A stretch of DNA of 64,000 nucleotides from Diphasiastrum complanatum (Eukaryota > Streptophyta > Lycopodiopsida > Lycopodiales > Lycopodiaceae), in NCBI GenBank assembly GCA_029204225.1, contig CM055106.1, positions 41,186,368 to 41,250,367 on the forward strand. The letters run 5' to 3'. The translations under genes and the position numbers were made by a program. Below the pieces are notes generated by a model, which did no database searches, was not told the origin of the DNA, and saw only the letters and a program-made list of their open reading frames with translations. This document shows, one piece after another, positions 12,101 to 27,060 of the stretch; the stretch's first letter is position 1; each line of letters begins with the position of its first letter.

Positions 12101-13690
12101 CTTTGGTGCCCACACATGTGGATAGTACGGATTTGGACCCCTCCCAAGTTTAGTACTGTAGTTTAGGACCATAAATGGATCTACAAAAGATCCACAAGAG
12201 TGATTGGATGCTTGCTTAATAATCTATCAAAAAACTAGTCATCAAAAAGTTGATCTAAATTGGCAATTTGACAGACAACAAGCATTAACAATCAAAAGCA
12301 TTGATCAACATTGAAATCCAAGCCCACACGCGTGTACTACAGGCTGTAGTACGGCCTTCAACTTGTGAAACAAGTAGAAATTGATTTGGTTGCATTTGGA
12401 TCACAAAAACTCAATGTACATAGTGAACTAGCTTGAGATTGCCAATGAGCTCCAAAAATTTTCTATCTTCTCATTATGGGAGCTTGGAATACATAGTGTG
12501 GAAAAAGTACAAAAAGGACCAAGAGTGGATCCTAATCTGATCCTCAAGAGGGATTGGTTGTCAGATTACCTGATCTATCAATCTACTTGAGATTAAGATC
12601 AATCTAGATCAATTCTAGACACAAAATCCTAACAAGAACAATCATTAATTGAAGGTAGGTGTAATTTTTGGTTTCACACGTGTGAAACCCTGTCTCAGTA
12701 CGGACTCCAACCTGAAAATCAAGTACACATTGATAGAACCTCAAAACAATCAAAACAAATGTAGACAAATGGAGAGAATCACTCAAAATTGCTTCCAAAA
12801 CCAAGATTGGTGTCTCACAATGATTATGGCCAAATGTGGCTCTATATATACAATAAGTGGGAGCTCATGGTACTGATCATCCCTCTGATCCCACATGTGT
12901 GAAGGTGCTTTTTCATATAATGATTCATCATGCAAAAGTAACACTTGGACAAAACCTTCTATTTTGAGCACTTTTGGTCCATTTTCCTTCTATATGGAGA
13001 TCTACTTGGAAATCTTCTAGAAGTCAAAATTTGCCTACTTCAGCTTATTCCACACATGTGAGCTGTCCTCTACACATGGGATATGACACCTAACCAAAGG
13101 ATGTGGCTCATGCAATCAATAGATTGATGCCATGTGTCATATGTCTAGAAAACTAGTTTTTGGCCTTTCTAGCCACTAGAACTTGAATTGAATCATATGT
13201 ACAGCCTATATGATTATGGTACATGACAAGTACACTATTTTCACACGTGGAAACAGGCTCCACACATGTGTAATCATCCTATATACATGATTTTTGGCCT
13301 CTACCAAGCTTATTTTTGCATTTTTCACACATAGCAAATTCGACTTCCTTCTTGAAGCTAGGTGGATTTCCAGCATGTAATAAGGAAGTTAACTCAGCCT
13401 TTTTGCCCTAAAATGAAACCCTAGTCTATTTCCTAAAGTCATGCTTGGTAGATAGCTAGTTGGTCAGATTTTCACCTTAAATCTAGGATTTAGGTTCTAT
13501 AAACTAGGGATCACTACCCTATGGACTTGACCTAAGCTACATTAGGAGTGGATTGCCACATGGCATCTTCACCTCACATGTGTGGAATCCACTTATATAC
13601 AAAATTTACAATATACTACATGGTTTTTGATCAAGCTAAAATTGCCAATTTTTGACAATTCTTCACAAACGGTACTCCAGTAAATCAAGT
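12100..13690 (-). repeat. Copia B LTR region
   Basis: Its outer end, near 13,670, reads TGAAGAATTGTCAAAAATTGG on the minus strand, matching the LTR starts at 37,409 and 39,611. The rest aligns piecewise in reverse complement to 39,611-40,300. It is longer than that copy and is studded with CACACRTGTG palindromes (12,111, 12,675, 12,891, 13,051, 13,241, 13,261, 13,575). The exact inner end is not resolved. Confidence 0.6.
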
Positions 13691-13699
13691 TGTTAGTTA

Positions 13700-16600
13700 T
13701 GCCACGTCATACTGGACGTGACTCAAAAGTAACTAATATCCTTGTGAGGCCAGAACACACTAAATGGAGTTAGTACAAGGTTTGGGATAGTCAAGGCATG
13801 TGTAGAGTTATCAATAGCAATTCTATGAATAGAGGATCTATGCATAGAGAATCTATTTTGGAGGAATCTAAGTATAGGAGAGTTAGGACCTTGCATGTCT
13901 GTGTGCACAGGTGGTTCATGGCTCTATATGAAGAGGCTGAACTCGTCTTACTCCTCATATTTGTGATGGATTCATTGCCAGGGTTTCACTCTACCTTCCT
14001 GCTTTCTACTCCTTGGCCTGGGGGTGAAGCTTCTAGAGTTGATTAGTTGCTTTTATTTGGTTGGGCAGTTGCTCTATAGTGTGTTTTCCATTGTGTTTTG
14101 TCTTGTAAGCAGGATCTTAGGGAGCTTGCTTTTTATCTTTCTTGGTAAAAATAGGGTTGTTTTTTTTATAGGGCCCATGGCTTTTGTTTTTTAAACCTTA
14201 GGATTTTCTAGTATGCATATGTTGGGTGTTTAAAAGTTGCTTTGATGCATGATGAGTGGTCGGCAATTTGGGGAATTGGGTGACTAGCTGCATCGATGAT
14301 ATTACATGCTGAATGATCAAGGCTTGATTGAATTTTGACATTTAGTAGCTTTGAGTTGGTTTGAAAGTGGTTTTCTAGACCAACTCTAGAAGTTAAAGTT
14401 ACTAGCACACAGTTATAGAAACTTCGGTTTCTTGGTGTTAGATTGTCAAAGTTTGACCTTGGATTTTTTTGTATTGCTTCCCGTATTAGGAGTTGAAGGA
14501 ATTTGGATTTCCTTTTTCTAGGGACAATATGCATGTTGTTGGGGCTTTATCACTTCGACATTTTTGCTAAGCTAGTTTATTTTGGAACCTTAGTACTGTT
14601 GGACCTTTGGTTAAGCTGTAATAGTCGATTTTGGAAATGGAGTTTTTTAAGCCGATCTTGACAGAATGGGATGAATGGTACAGTTCTCAGGCATATACCC
14701 AGTTTAGGAATAAGATTCCTTGGTGTTGAAATTTCCAGAATTCACACGTGTGGGAAATGTCCACAAGAGTGTCTGATCTTGATTAAGCTTTGTGATTGGC
14801 ACAGTTTCCTGATTCTAGATTGTTCAACAAGATCTAGTTCAGAAGATATGGCTAATTCACAATCTAGCATGCTAATCAATAGACTATGATAGCAATGAAT
14901 CAAAGAATGATTAAAAGTACAAGATTACAGTGTTTTAGCATTAGCTTCAACACGAGTTAGAGAGAGAAAGCTAGAGAGATAACAAGAAAAACAGTTTAGA
15001 TCCAACCAAGCATGAGATAGCTACAAAACTTTTGGTTCTTCATTACTTTGTGAATGAGAATGATATGTACATATATAGGAGAGCCGAAATTCGTGGTACT
15101 CCTTGCATTTGCACATCCTACACCTATTCAAGTGCAAACAACTATTAACTTGACACCTAACTGCTAGCATGCACAGGTTGCACCTAACTTCTACCTACTT
15201 TCTCCAAATGGCAATTTCTCAACTAGCCATGTACAAATCTACATGCATGTGTCCATTAGAGTGATTGCATGCTTTTCATGTCACTATGGAAACTTAGGAC
15301 ATTATGCATTTATTGTGGCTCGAGTTTCTACAAGGTCATAATTGACCAATTCCATGTGAATCTCTATATGCATGTCAAACTAGACATTGTCAACATTATT
15401 GCATATCATACTAGACCAACTAGACTTTATGCATGTCACTGGAATTTGATCTACCTAATCCAAACTCGTCCTATTCTACAAGGATATGTGCTCAATTCAC
15501 ATACCTTGGATATGTACAAAATATTTACATGGGTAGGATCCCCCAAACATTAACAACAGATGATAGATATGTTTTACAATTTTTAATACTTGGTACGATG
15601 CTATTTAAAGCATTTAACTCTGGAGTATTGGTACTCCCAGTAAATGGAGTGAAATTGTGTTTTTTTGTCGATTCCTTTCAAATAGGTGGAACACCGATCA
15701 GTTGGTTATTGTGGCTTTGATGATTTAGGTCATTAAAGTTGAACAAACCAAAAGCTTTTGAGATACTTGTTAAATAATTAATGGAGGAAAATTGATAGTA
15801 TTTGGAGGTAATTCTTTATTCGACAAAATTATTTGGGGTGAATCCAAATCTTATTTTCCATAAATTATAGATAATTTTAACGAAGTAATTCTTAAGACAG
15901 TAAGTGAAAAGAGCAAACAGTCCAATTTTATTGGAAAAATTGTAATAATAGGAATTATAACCGATTTCATTTCCAATAGAAACCTATGGTGAATTATACT
16001 TCAAAAGATCAGACTAGTACTGTTTCACATACTAATAAATGATTTTTGATATATCTGATATTCAGCCCAAGTATAGGACAGAAATGAAATTGTTTCAGAC
16101 TTTTTCAAAATTCCTACAATAATTATTTTTTAAACATTTACTAATGTCGTTATGTCTTCTTGATACCTTGGCTGAAAGATTTTCAAGGAATTGAAAATTC
16201 TAAGGAGGGAAGAAGAGTAGACATTAGTGGGAGTAAGTGTGATTGGGAAATATATTTTTCAATTAGGATTTTGGTAATCTCAGTAAATAATTGCTTAATA
16301 CCAGTTATTAATTTCCTAGATAGAATTCATTTAGTTGAATTCATAGCTTATATCTTTGTAACCATTGAGTTATCCGCAGTTTTGGATGTCAATTGTGATG
16401 TTAGAAGTAGAATCTGATATATGGATTACATTGGATCTGTTAGTTGATAGAAGCTTGTCCCTAGAGTTGATGCTCTTGGATTCAAGGGGATTTGAAGCTT
16501 ATCATTAACCTATAAGGATCAGAATGTAGTGTTGCATGATAATTCTTCTGTCTAAATCACAGAATCAGGTGTGGATTTGTGGTATCCATCTGATAGGCAT

Positions 16601-16740
16601 GCCAGCCATCCAAATAAATAAATTCTTCAATATTTGGGAACAAAAGATAATCCTATAGTGATTATAGGACAGCTAGAAGATTAGTGGATCTCTAGAATAT
16701 CAGATAAAGCGATTAAGGATTTTCTAGAAGGAAAAGCTGA
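13700..16740. other. No supported gene
   Basis: AT-rich DNA with only short open frames lacking known motifs. A CACACGTGTG at 14,743 resembles the Copia leaders. The segment 15,780-16,750 is open in patches on the plus strand but matches nothing I recognise. Confidence 0.4.
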
Positions 16741-16744
16741 TGGT

Positions 16745-16828
16745 ATGGGACCACAATTAACTTACGGGTTGTTGGTCTACCGGTCCCTAGCGTGGACACG
16801 CTACCCGAGACCAGTCATGGGCATGACA
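16745..16828 (-). repeat. Truncated 3' LTR start of a chromovirus
   Basis: The minus strand reads a purine-rich AATAAGGGGGAAAGAA and then TGTCATGCCCATGACTGG, the same LTR start as at 5,468. Only about 85 bp of LTR remains. Confidence 0.75.
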
Positions 16829-16856
16829 TTCTTTCCCCCTTATTCAAGTTCTGTCC

Positions 16857-19800
16857 TCAGAACTTAGAACTGGAAAAGTTCCTCCTTAAGCTTCCTTCAT
16901 GTTCCCAGGAATCGTCACTGTCTGTACATCCCCTCCATCGAACCAGATGCTCGGTAACTATATGATTTCTCAATCGTTTACTTCTTGTATCCAAGATCTT
17001 TTCGGGTTCAAGATGAGATACACCCGATGATTCACCCAACAGGTCCAACTCATCTCCAGATCCAAGATGCACTCCTTCACGTAGACTCTTTTTGAGATGA
17101 CTAACGTGAAATATGGGATGCACTTGCGATCCTTCTGGGAGTTCCAATTGGTAAGCTAAGGATCCAATCCTTTTTAAGATCTTAAACGATCCTCTATATC
17201 TCGGGAAAAACTTATAATGCTTGCTGGTACGCATTACACTTGAATCCTTCCGGATTCTCAAATATACCCAGTCTCCCACTTGGAAGTCTCTCGGTGATCT
17301 TTTCATATTTGCATAATGTCTGTCCCTATCTTGGGCACTCTGGACATTTTCACGTGTAATTTGTAGCATTTCCTACATGTCGTGTGGGAAATCCGCTACT
17401 TTCTGAAACTTGATCGTCTGAGTCTCAACCGCAATGGGTGACGTAGGTTCAAAACCGTACATTAGCATAAACGGGTTATAACCGGTAGCCGAATGCTTAC
17501 TACTATTATAGGCAAACTCGATCAATGGAAGGTACTTTTTCCAATCAGATTGCCGTCTGAAAACATATGCCTAAAACATTTGTTCCATCGACTGATTTGT
17601 TCTTTCCGTCTGTCCATCATTCTCAGGATGATCAGAAGATCCCAAGCTCAGTGTTGTCTCTAGTTTAGCGAATACGGTTGACCAAAAGTGACCGGTGAAG
17701 TTCGGATCACGATCGCTCACAATATCACTTGGTAATCCGTAAAGCCTAAACAGACACTCTACAAATATCTGAGCTAAATCAGAAGCCTTCGCGGTGGTTT
17801 TTGCTGGAATAAATGTAGCCAATTTGGTAAGACGGTCGACCACAACCCAAATTGCATCATGTTGTTTATTCGTCTGCGGTAACCAACCACAAAATTCAAG
17901 GAAATACTATCCCATATCTTATCAAGAATATCCAATGGATGCAACAAAATGCCAGTCTTATGGCGTTCAGCTTTATTCAACTGGCATTGATCACACTTGA
18001 CCACATACGATTCTACAAAGAGCTTAAGTTTTGGCCAATAAAAATCCCTTCATACCAAATCCAATGTACAATGATGTATGTTGGGATGTCCTGCGCATGG
18101 TGAGTCATGACATTCATAAAGAATTTTATTCTTAACAACATCCACATCAGGCACACAAACCTTCCTTTTTCTGAACAAAAGTCCAATACTTATAGAGAAG
18201 TCATCAATACCCTTTATATCCTTCCCTCCAAACTGATCACCATGATCATCAGTCCCGCTTGATGAAATTGCTAGAACCCTATTCCAGATTGGTCCAAAAT
18301 GTGGGTCTTTCTCATAAAGACCTCTCAGGGAGAGATAAAAGTCTGTACTGATCTCAGTGAAGGAAAGTTTGTTCACTTCACCAATTCGACTAAGTGCATC
18401 AGCCACCTGATTAGATGAGCCATTGATATACCGCACATCAAAGTCAAATTCTTGCATGAGTTCTACCCATCTGGCCTTATGACCTCGTAAATCATTCTGA
18501 TTATAGAAATACTTTAAAGGTTGATGATCTGTATTAACCACGAATTTATTACGTATAGGTAATTCCTCCATGATTTCAATGCATGGATCATCGCAAAAAG
18601 CTCTTTTTCCTGAGTGGTGTACCTGACTTGAGCATCGATTAGTTTCTTACTCTCAAAGGCAACGGGCTGACCCTCCTGTAAGAGAATAGCTCCAATAGCC
18701 ATATCACTCGCGTTAGTGTTAATGACGAATGACAAATCTGGATCTGCTATTCTCAAAACTGGAGCTGAGGCAATTAGAAGCTTGAGTTTACAAAAACTCT
18801 CATCTAATTTCTCATTCCATCTAATAGGAGAACTTGGCCTACCTTTGCAGCTTTTCACTCCTTTCAACATATTGTTGAGAGGTGCAGCAATCTTCGAGTA
18901 CTCCTCTACAAATCTACAAAAAAACACAGTGAAACCTAAGAATGACTTAAGTTCACGCACCGTTTTAGGAATTGGCCTCCACTATCGTCTTCACCTTTTC
19001 TTCGTCAATCTTGATCCCAAAGGAGGTGATCTTATGACCTAGGTAAAGAAGTTCCTTTTTAAAGAATTTGCACTTTGATTCTTTTGCGTAAAGCTTCTCT
19101 TGTCTTAAGATACGTAAGACAGTACGAAGATGCTTAGCATGCTCTTTGAGTGTTCTGCTATAGATTAGAATATCATCCAGAAACACTATTACGAATATCC
19201 CCAAATATGGACGAAATAAATCATTCATCATTTGCTGGAAAGTAGTCGGAGCATTTGTCAAACCAAAGGGCATTACAAGAAACTCGTAGTGGCCAAACCT
19301 GGTCCTAAAACCAGCTTTAGATACATCTTCTTGATGTATCCTAATCTGATGGTATCCCGTACGTAGATCAATTTTTGTAAAGTATTTAGCTCCATTCAAT
19401 AGATGTATGAGATCGTCCATCCGGGGCAATGGGTATTTATTTTCAACTGCTGTTCAGACCCTTGTAATCTACACATAGCCGAAAACTCCCATCTTTCTTA
19501 CTCTTAAGAAGGACAGGTGCTCCCCACCATGGAGATTTACTAGGTCTTATGTGTCCCATCCTGAGATACTCCTCGATCTGCCTAGCCGCTTCCTCCTCTT
19601 CCTTCTGACTAAACCGATATGGTTGTCTGAAGATAGGACGACTATCGGGCAAAAGATCTATCTTATGATCTACCGACCGAGCGAGTGGTAGTCCGTAAAG
19701 TAGTTGCTTCGAAAAAACTTCCGTAAACTCTTGCTTTAAATTTTGCAAAAGCTGTTGTTCCTGATGCAAATTTTCGGTGTTAAAGCATGAAAACACATTC

Positions 19801-20769
19801 ACATCTCCAACATCACAATGCATACGAGATTTCAAAAGCAAGTGAAAGAGTTCATACTCAGAATCATGAAGTTTCTCAATTAATTCAGCCGAGGAAATTA
19901 TCGGCGATGGAAGTACATCGGTCTCTTCAAAAATAGAGACAATCTGATCAAACTTATCTTTAAATACCATAGAATGATTTTTAAAATCTATCTCTAAAGA
20001 GTCTGACTTTCCAAAAAACCATCCGTAGCCCAAAATTACATCAATCCGGTCTAGATTCATGACATGGAAATCTAACAGCTCAACATAGTCCTGCATCCAA
20101 AGCTCTAAGTTCAAGATTTTGACATCCCAAATCTCAGTGTCTGACCCTGAGGCAAGAGGACCACATAACGGTGATCACTGGCCATGGTGGGCACTCGGAG
20201 CTCTGCACAAGTCGATCATTCAAAAAATTGTGAGTACTACCTGAATCAAATAGCACATTCACATCTTTCCCTAAAATATTGTCTCTCACATGAAACAATT
20301 CATTAGGCTTGAAAGAGAGTGCACTAAAGTTACAAGTACAGTCACAATTATTTAACAAATTGACTTCCAATTTACCTGTCAGTAAATCCACAGTCATGAA
20401 ACTTGACGACTTAGTTTTTCGTTTGGGGCGTTGTTTGGCATGGTGCCCGGGTTTATTGCAGAGGAAACACATATTCTGTTTAAGCGCCACCAACCGTGCT
20501 TTGTCTTTCACCACCAATTTCTTCTTATTCTTCTTATTCTTTGATTGTTGGTACGCATCAGCTTCCAGCTCATCAAAAAACTGCTTCTTACACTTGTTAG
20601 ATTTTTCTTGCTTGGGTTTTGGGGCCGTTTGGCCGTGCATGCTTTTTTGTGATGCAACAACTGTACTATCATAGGCTTTCGCCACACAGATAGCATCCTC
20701 TAGTGAGTTGAGAATATTTCGTTTGCATTCATTTTGATAGTTAGCTGGCAGTCCAGCAATAAATTGCAT
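16857..20769 (-). pseudogene. Gypsy chromovirus gag-pol remnant
   Basis: Order on the minus strand: gag tail, zinc knuckle CFLCNKPGHHAKQR (last Cys lost, near 20,450), protease VLFDSGSTHNFL (near 20,240) and ILGYGWF. RT follows with LCVDYKGLN, MPFGLTNAP and catalytic FLDD (near 19,170). RNase H has FVVNTDHQPLKY and NQVADALSR, and integrase has the CDQCQLNKAERH zinc site, MVDRLTKLA and VSDRDPNF. The C-terminal chromodomain is PEKILDTRSKRLRNH to LVRWRGCTDSDDSWE (about 16,890-17,010). Frame breaks occur near 20,120, 19,435, 18,960, 18,540, 17,800-17,900 and 17,570. Gag is truncated at 20,769. Chromodomain and domain order place it in the plant chromoviruses. It is inactive. Confidence 0.93.
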
Positions 20770-20778
20770 TGTGCTAAC

Positions 20779-21090
20779 TTGGGAAACTGGATGGCTGCAG
20801 AGTTGTCCAGTGAGGTGTCATAGTGCACTACTACTAGTGGTGCATGGGCCTTGGAGGGTATAAGTATACTTGTTGGGCTCTCATTAGTGTATGCTTGATA
20901 GCATGACCAATGGTAAGATGTTGCTGGTGTGATGTCACATTCCTCTCTGAGTGATTGATCTATAGCTTGGGGGCTAGATCCGTTCGATCTAGGTTTGGTT
21001 GGGTTGGTTTGTCCACCATCAGGTTCCCTTGTGTTGCTTGTGATTGGCATGCTTAGAATAGGATTCTTGGATTGAGGACTTTATACCGAT
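20779..21090 (+). repeat. Chromovirus LTR fragment, opposite orientation to the adjoining pol
   Basis: Aligns in plus orientation with 5,650-5,955, sharing the stretches around CCTTGGAGGGTATAA, TAGCTTGGGGGCTAGATCCG and GGTTTGGTTGGGTTGG. The neighbouring gag-pol runs on the minus strand, so LTR and body do not belong to one collinear element. Confidence 0.7.
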
Positions 21091-21323
21091 AATCCAAACC
21101 ACTCAAGAGAATCCAGTACCACCTGAGGCACCAGGATCCCAAAGGATCCCCAACCCCTTAGCCTATGTTGTACCACTACCAGGAGCCATTCCACATAATC
21201 AAGGAGCTCCTAGAATAATGCAGCACTAGCCTTAGTAGTGCGACAGCCTGGTGGGCCTCAGATGAACCGTAGCCCGCAGCTTTTTCAATAAAACTTGTTG
21301 ATCAGAGCTACATCAACAGACCT

Positions 21324-22080
21324 ATGAGAATTGTGGAGAATGTACATGTGAAGGTCATTGATTTTTGCTTTGTCATTAACTTCACTGTCTTAGATCTTTC
21401 AAAAACAACCTCATCTTACCGAATTCTGTTAGGAAGACCTTGGCTAAAATTAGCCAAAGTATGCCGCAATTCGGGTACAAATCGAATCACATTGGAAAAT
21501 CAAGATCGAGCTGTGAGAGTCAATCCAAATACTTGGACAATTAAGCTGGCAAGCCCAATAGAGAAGAAAACTTCATCTATCATCGACCACACGATTGACC
21601 GAGACCAGAAAAAATGATACAAGTCGTTAGGGATCCATCAAGATTCTGATACTGATATCATCAATTGGATTGAAGCACTAGCTACAATCGATTGTATGGG
21701 TTCCGTGAAGGGAGCTATCTCCCTACTATGTGAGTCCAACCAAGAGTCTGAGCCAAACCCCACAAACTGGAAACTTGTCACCCTTGATGATGAGATTGAA
21801 ATCAGAGTGAACATGATCAAACTATCATGGCTTCCATTAGAACCATTCCCAAATTCCATGTGAAGAAGAGCCCGCTCAGTATTCACTCTAGATGACAATG
21901 TTCTAAAGCAAAGGGACTTCCATAAAGGTGACTTAGCTCTAATGTGTCAGAGCAAGGTCATGAAAGACAAACTGAAAATTTTAGGCTTGGGTCCATACAA
22001 GATAACAAAGATTATGGAAATCGCGATGTGCAATTTGCCACTTTCAAGGGACCCTATTACCAAGATTGGTAAATGGTAGT
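21324..22080 (+). pseudogene. Gypsy protease and integrase scraps
   Basis: About 21,324-21,480 contains YRILLGRPWL, the C-terminal strand typical of Gypsy aspartic proteases (compare VLIGRPWL in the element at 52,100). About 21,890-22,070 contains FHKGDLAL and LGPYKITKI, the pattern of a Gypsy integrase C-terminal domain. Everything between them in pol is missing. Low complexity and short length limit certainty. Confidence 0.5.
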
Positions 22081-24180
22081 CGTTAAAGGCATTACTACCA
22101 CTTCCCACCTGCTATATAAATTCTCTCTACTTTTTTTTTTTGGATTTTTTTGTTTTGCTTTCTTTGGCTCCTTTTTCACTGGACTTGTATATTGTTTTCT
22201 CTTTTTATGTGTCTATAGTCATGATTAGTATTTTGGTTGATTCCTATTTCAGAGAGTAAAATGTACAGTGCCAAGTTATATTCTTTTCTTTCCATGAATT
22301 GAGAAGAGTGATTTTAGGCAAAGAGAGAATAGTCCAAGTTGTTCATAGAGTTAGTATAGATTACATGTAAAAGAAGCTAAAAAGTACCAAACAGTGTTGT
22401 GCAACAAAGTGAATCAACAAAACTGGACAAAGAGGAATGAATCCTCATCAAGAACCTTTGAAATCAGTGCCAGTGAAGGAAATCCCATTTTTCAATGATC
22501 TAAACAGTTCCAAATCCTTCACTATTCAGCGAAGTGCAACAACAAAAGTCACTATAGGAGACAAAAACCTCAATGTCTCTCAGCCAGCCACTACAAGTCT
22601 AGGGCCATTGACAACATCCCAAGAGGCCCCATCTGCACCAACAAGCACACAAGCATCAACTCCAGCTACTTTCAATTTGATACAACCTTCACATTTGAGC
22701 AGTTGGATGTGCTCGAGGGTGAACCATTAGTACAAGCTCACCCCAAGAAACCCTCTCACATGACAACACAACAAGCTTGGATGCGGGATAGGGCCAAGCA
22801 AGCACAATCATGTTTTTCAAGTAGCCCTTGACTCTAGAGAGTCATTCCAAGAGTTCCAAGCCAAGTATGTTTTGGAGCAGTTCTTCCAAAAAAACCATAT
22901 TTCAATTGATCCAATAGTGTGATAAGTGGCTCTCAATTGCAAAGAGCTCTCTTTCCTTAGTTATTTTGAGTTTCGTTGGGACCGTTCTTTGGGTCCTTTG
23001 TATTTTGATCCCAACATCCCCTTCTCAGCATGAAATTCCAAGACCAGCTCATGGTGGCACAAATTTACTATCGAGCACCTATGACTATGCCCCAGCATGC
23101 AGCACGAGTGAAAGAGTGGAAAAGCCTATAACTCTCTCACGGACGGTTACAACAAGCTCATTTAAAAGCTCCACAATTAAAAACGAAGAGCTAGATGTTG
23201 AGCAACAAGGGGCTCCTACCAAAAAAAAAATCCACTTATTGCCATGGGAATGGCAACCATTTAGCAGTGGGGGAGTGTGGGGGTTGGAATACAAGGCCTA
23301 AGGGGCATTTCAATGGAGCCCAGAATTATCAAGGAAAGAAGTACCTTACAGTGAAGTAGCCTATGGAAATAATGATTTTACGTAATTATTGGCCCAAGCA
23401 TGGCATCCTGTGAGTATAAGCCCATCTTGAAGAGTTGTCAGTAGACAAGTTGCATTAGGCCCCAAGTATGGCACCCTGCGTGCATAAGTCCGCCTTGTGC
23501 TACCATTAGTCACTAAGGGGCAAGGAACCAATTTTTGCAAGTCTCAAGGTTTAAACTTAGACTTTAAAAAGTATGCAAAATTCAATGTCAAGATTCCAAA
23601 ACAAGAACTTGCATCTTATATTGAGACTTGAAATGTCTTGTCCCATAAGTAAATGTGGAAAGGAAACTCCACAAGCTTCTATAAAGAGAAGCCCTTTCTA
23701 TGTAATTTCTATCCTTAATGCAAGAGAGCTAAGTGCTACCATTTTGGATCCACTTGTGCTAAATATTGGTGTGTGGCTAATTTTAGTGTGACATTGTGCT
23801 TGTTGTATTCATTTCTATGTTCTTGCTATTTTAGCTCCATTTTTAGCATAAGTGCTTTCTCTTTGCAGGTTCTATTTCTAGTTAAGCGTGTAGAGTGTGG
23901 CTAAATGGAGTAGAGTGGGTGTTAGAATAAGAGTGTGTGGAAGGGTGTGTGATTGAGTGTGTAAAGTGTGTGAGAGAGAAGTGAGAGAGATAAAGTTAAT
24001 GGCTAGTTTATTTTGGTGATGTTTTGGCTGGAATGCTATTTGTTTGCAAGTAGAAGTAGATGTCAACACTCTTTGTTTTGCAAGCATCTTCACGGCTCCT
24101 AGGTTCAAGCCCACTTCCCGTGCTACAAACGACTTAGGAGGAGAAGGTGGAAATCCTTCTACTTCTTGACAACAATATTC
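22081..24180. other. Unassigned; contains a diverged 40-bp direct repeat
   Basis: No known protein family. The open stretch 22,437-22,730 is rich in Ser, Thr, Pro and Gln and could be gag linker, but has no diagnostic motif. Two ~40-bp segments at 23,391-23,430 and 23,457-23,497 (GGCCCAAGCATGGCATCC-type) are diverged direct repeats. Confidence 0.35.
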
Positions 24181-24184
24181 ATTT

Positions 24185-24830
24185 GATCATTAAAAATTGA
24201 ATTTGTGAGTTCTTGATGTGATTTTTGGTGCTAATCCTAGGGAAAGCTACCAAAATTGAGTGCCATTGATTAGATTTAACATAGGGTCACAAGATCTAAT
24301 TAATGTAGGCTGAAATCAGATTCTCTTAATTTGTTTTACGGGTCTTGAAAGTATATCAAGAAGTGTGAGTGAGATTTAGTCATGTTTTTGTCCAAAAATA
24401 GCCAAAATTAATAGGATTTGATATGTCATTGATAGAATCTCATCTAATTTGCATTTCATTTTTGTGAGGGAGTGTAAGAACTGTGACTAGAAGTCCAAGA
24501 GAGGGCTAGAAGTCAAATTTGAGCTAATCAAGACAAAGTGAACCTTTGTGAGTTTCTAGGATCAAATCAATTTAAATTTTTTGAGCATTATTTTGTAGAA
24601 TCCTTCTTGTTTGTTCTTTTGAATCAAGATCAAGGGGATCTTGCCACTTGTGTCTTTGTGAACATCAAGTGAGTCGCTAGTGAGGCAAATTTTGGAAAAG
24701 AGCTTAGGGAGGGCCAACAAGTACATCATTAGTACAAGTCATTAGAGAGATGGGAACCATTGGTGGATTCCTTCTTGGATCTAGTGAGAGGTTAAATTCT
24801 ACAAACTACTCAATATGGAAAGTGAGCTAA
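24185..24830 (+). pseudogene. Copia B leader and gag N-terminus
   Basis: The leader part matches 11,880-12,090 in reverse complement (blocks around GATTAGATTTAACATAGGGT and GGGTCTTGAAAGTA). It runs into an ATG at 24,751 with MGTIGGFLLGSSERLNS, the family B gag start, which breaks off at about residue 25. A short solo 5' fragment. Confidence 0.75.
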
Positions 24831-24987
24831 TCGCGATCCAGCTCTCTATCTGATCCACGGCCTTCCACGGCCTCTTACAAGCTGATTCTCCTTACTAGGG
24901 CGCCCTTCCTCAGCAACTTACAGCTTTGAAAAAGTCCTCCTACAAGGAGATATCCATGATTTTGCACTTTGAAACCCTAGCAGCTTT

Positions 24988-26942
<1,955 letters not shown>

Positions 26943-26949
26943 ATGCAAG

Positions 26950-27060
26950 ACTTCCAAAAGTGCTTGGGAGACTCTTGCAAAGATGTTTCAAGTAAAGAAT
27001 GCGGCAAAAGTGGTATATCTTCGAAATCAACTTTCTATCTTGAAGATGCAAAAGGCGATT
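26950..27060 (+). pseudogene. Copia gag scrap
   Basis: Plus-strand translation gives SAWETLAKMFQVKNAAKVVY followed by LRNQLSILKM, the conserved core of Copia gag (UBN2-type). It ends within 20 bp of the methyltransferase stop codon on the other strand, so it probably marks the downstream flank of that gene. Confidence 0.7.

Noticed and set aside
15269-16417. Several 70-95-codon open frames
   Set aside because: AT-rich, no motifs, no splice or start context; chance frames are likely.
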